A stretch of DNA of 6,436 nt from Methanothrix sp. (GTDB lineage Archaea > Halobacteriota > Methanosarcinia > Methanotrichales > Methanotrichaceae): assembly GCA_023229165.1 (NCBI GenBank), contig JALNZQ010000160.1:1-6436 (forward strand), given 5' to 3'. Both the position numbers and the translations under genes were made by a program. The notes under the pieces were generated by a model. It was not told the origin of the DNA. It ran no database searches and was given only the letters and a program-made list of their open reading frames with translations. This document shows, in pieces, positions 4,770 through 6,436 of this stretch. Every line of letters starts with the position of its first letter. Position 1 is the first letter of the stretch.

Positions 4770-6436
4770 GTGAACGCCTTCGGCCTGCTTCATGACCAGA
4801 TCAGAGCAAATCTAGAGGAAGAGCGGATCTTCGAGCCGACGAAGCCGCAAGAAGAGGCCATTCCTGCCATCCTCGCCGGAGAAAATGTGCTGCTCATCGC
4901 GCCTACTGGCACAGGAAAGACAGAGGCGGCAAGCCTTCCCATCTTTCACAAGATTCTCTCCAGCGAGCGCAAGGGCACGCTAGCAGTCTACATTACGCCG
5001 CTTCGTGCCCTGAACCGGGATATGCTGCGCCGGTTTCACGAATGGGGAGAGAAGCTGAACATCACGGTCGCCGTCCGGCACGGCGACACCAGCCAGGCGG
5101 ATCGAAGAAAACAGGCATTAAAGCCGCCGGACCTGCTGATCACCACTCCAGAGACGCTGCAGGTGATGCTGACAGGAAAGCTCCTGCGCCGAAATCTTTC
5201 CACAGTCAAGACCGTCGTGGTAGATGAGGTGCACGAGATGGCCACTTCCAAGCGCGGCTCGCAACTGGCCGTGCTCCTGGAGAGGTTGGCGGAGCTTGCC
5301 GGCGACTTTCAAAGGATTGGGCTTTCTGCCACGGTTGGCTCGCCAGAGGCCGTGGCCAGGCTGCTCGTCGGAACGGCACGAAGCTTTCGAATCATCCAGA
5401 CGGATGTGGAGAGGGCCAGCGACTTTCGCGTGGTCAGCCCCGCTCCCAGCCGGGGGGACTATGCATTGGCCAGCACCCTGGAGTGCGATCCACGTTTGGC
5501 TTCGCAGATTCGCTTCATCCGGGAGACGGTGCACAACAAGAAGTGCCTCATCTTCGTGAATACCCGGCAGGCGGCAGAGGTCCTGGGTTCTCGGTTCCGC
5601 CAGCTTAACGAGCCCATCGGCGTGCATCACGGCAGCCTCTCTGTGGAAACCCGAGTGGAAGCAGAGGAGGCTTTCAAGGCCGGCGATTTGCGCGGCCTGA
5701 TCTGCACATCCTCCATGGAGCTGGGGATTGATATCGGCGATGTGGACCACGTCATCCAGTACAGCTCGCCGCGTGAGATATCACGCTTGCTTCAGCGGGT
5801 AGGCAGAGCCGGACACAAGATCGGCCTCATCTCTTCCGGGACCATCATCGCCACCTGCGCCGATGACGTGGCCGAAGGCTGCGCCATTGCCCGCGGGGCG
5901 GCAGCCGGCGAGCTGGAAGCCATTTTGATTCACGAGAAGCCCACAGATGTCCTGGCCAATCAGATTGTAGGGCTGGAGATGGATTTTGGGGACATCGATA
6001 GGGAAACGGTGTATAGAATCGTCACCAGAGCCTACCCCTTCCGAGATCTATTGAAGGAAGAGATGGATGGCGTCATTACTCAAATGGTGGAGCATCGGCT
6101 GGCATGGCCTGATGGCGATATTTTGCAGAGGACCCGCAAAGCGCGGGAGTACTACATCGAAAACCTCTCCATGATCCCGGATGAGAAGAGGTACAACGTC
6201 TACGACATTGTAGGCCGCCGCTCCGTGGGAACTTTAGACGAGGCATTTGTCATAAGCTTCGCCCAGCCGGGAGCCACGTTCGTCACCAAGGGGGAAATCT
6301 GGGAGATCACCGAGATTGGAGATAATGAGATCAAGGTGGTGCCCATCCACCGAAGCGGCGAGATTCCCAGCTGGACTGGAGAAGAGATTCCCGTTCCCTT
6401 TGCTGTGGCCCAGGAGGTGGGACGCATGCGACGGGA
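4770..6436 (+). CDS. Lhr-type superfamily 2 DNA/RNA helicase, N-terminal 555 codons (3' truncated by window)
   Basis: An ATP-dependent helicase of the Lhr family (COG1201-like), which translocates along single-stranded nucleic acid and is linked in archaea and bacteria to DNA repair or RNA handling. All core motifs are present: the Q-motif region EPTKPQEEAI (22-31), Walker A APTGTGKT (44-51), TPLRAL (76-81), TTPETL (125-130), DEVH (152-155), SAT (186-188), CLIFVNTR (259-266), TSSMELGIDIGDVD (313-326) and QRVGRAGH (342-349). After the two RecA-like domains come the Lhr winged-helix region (about 385-460) and the start of the Lhr-specific C-terminal domain, with LSMIPDEKRY (466-475), RRSVGTLDEAF (483-493) and IPSWTGEEIPVPF (532-544), all typical of archaeal Lhr. 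GTG 4770 is chosen because an in-frame TGA lies at 4761 and the N-terminus fits the family. No Shine-Dalgarno site precedes it. Several hundred residues are expected past the window edge. Confidence 0.95.
   Translation, partial: MNAFGLLHDQIRANLEEERIFEPTKPQEEAIPAILAGENVLLIAPTGTGKTEAASLPIFHKILSSERKGTLAVYITPLRALNRDMLRRFHEWGEKLNITVAVRHGDTSQADRRKQALKPPDLLITTPETLQVMLTGKLLRRNLSTVKTVVVDEVHEMATSKRGSQLAVLLERLAELAGDFQRIGLSATVGSPEAVARLLVGTARSFRIIQTDVERASDFRVVSPAPSRGDYALASTLECDPRLASQIRFIRETVHNKKCLIFVNTRQAAEVLGSRFRQLNEPIGVHHGSLSVETRVEAEEAFKAGDLRGLICTSSMELGIDIGDVDHVIQYSSPREISRLLQRVGRAGHKIGLISSGTIIATCADDVAEGCAIARGAAAGELEAILIHEKPTDVLANQIVGLEMDFGDIDRETVYRIVTRAYPFRDLLKEEMDGVITQMVEHRLAWPDGDILQRTRKAREYYIENLSMIPDEKRYNVYDIVGRRSVGTLDEAFVISFAQPGATFVTKGEIWEITEIGDNEIKVVPIHRSGEIPSWTGEEIPVPFAVAQEVGRMRR

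Noticed and set aside
5118..5750. Long 210-codon open frame on the minus strand
   Set aside because: It lies wholly opposite the Lhr helicase motifs, which are unmistakable on the plus strand. The minus-strand frame is open because of the helicase's codon bias and shows no recognisable domain.
6200..6427. Minus-strand frame near the window end
   Set aside because: It is antisense to the conserved Lhr C-terminal domain and shows no features of its own.

Overview
The window looks like ordinary chromosome of a methanogenic euryarchaeon. Three things suggest this: an archaeal-type adenylosuccinate synthetase, an archaeal Lhr-type helicase, and ribosome-binding sites that match the archaeal 16S 3' end (GGTGATC). 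TATA-like boxes also sit about 25 bases before likely transcript starts. A member of the Methanotrichales/Methanosarcinales (for example a Methanothrix relative) is my best guess, from the overall protein style and a base composition near 50% G+C. That lineage call is inference, not proof.

Layout: (1) positions 1-817 hold the last 271 codons of purA (AMP branch of purine synthesis), ending in a stem-loop plus T-run that overlaps its stop codon. (2) 913-1449 is a DUF1697 protein, a family best known from bacteria, with a strong Shine-Dalgarno site. (3) 1555-2919 encodes a secreted protein with a plastocyanin-like type 1 copper domain, a Ser/Gln-rich linker carrying an xxxQ tetrapeptide repeat, and a tyrosine-rich C-terminal region I cannot assign. 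(4) 3025-4056 is a ketopantoate reductase family protein (coenzyme A precursor route, or a paralogue). (5) 4057-4231 is a short gap between convergent genes, with palindromes, a small hairpin and a 24-codon reading frame. (6) 4232-4513, on the minus strand, is a small helical protein of unknown function. (7) 4514-4769 is a divergent promoter region with three closely spaced inverted repeats. (8) From 4770 to the window edge runs the first 555 codons of a Lhr-type superfamily 2 helicase, with all main helicase motifs intact.

The plus-strand genes are separated by 95-120 base gaps that each hold a T-run or terminator and a TATA-like promoter, so they are probably separate transcription units rather than one operon, and I see no shared pathway among them. 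I found no tRNA, rRNA, CRISPR array, insertion sequence or recognisable defence cassette. The points most worth a second look are the architecture of the copper protein, the unknown small gene facing the helicase, and the structured intergenic regions on both sides of it.
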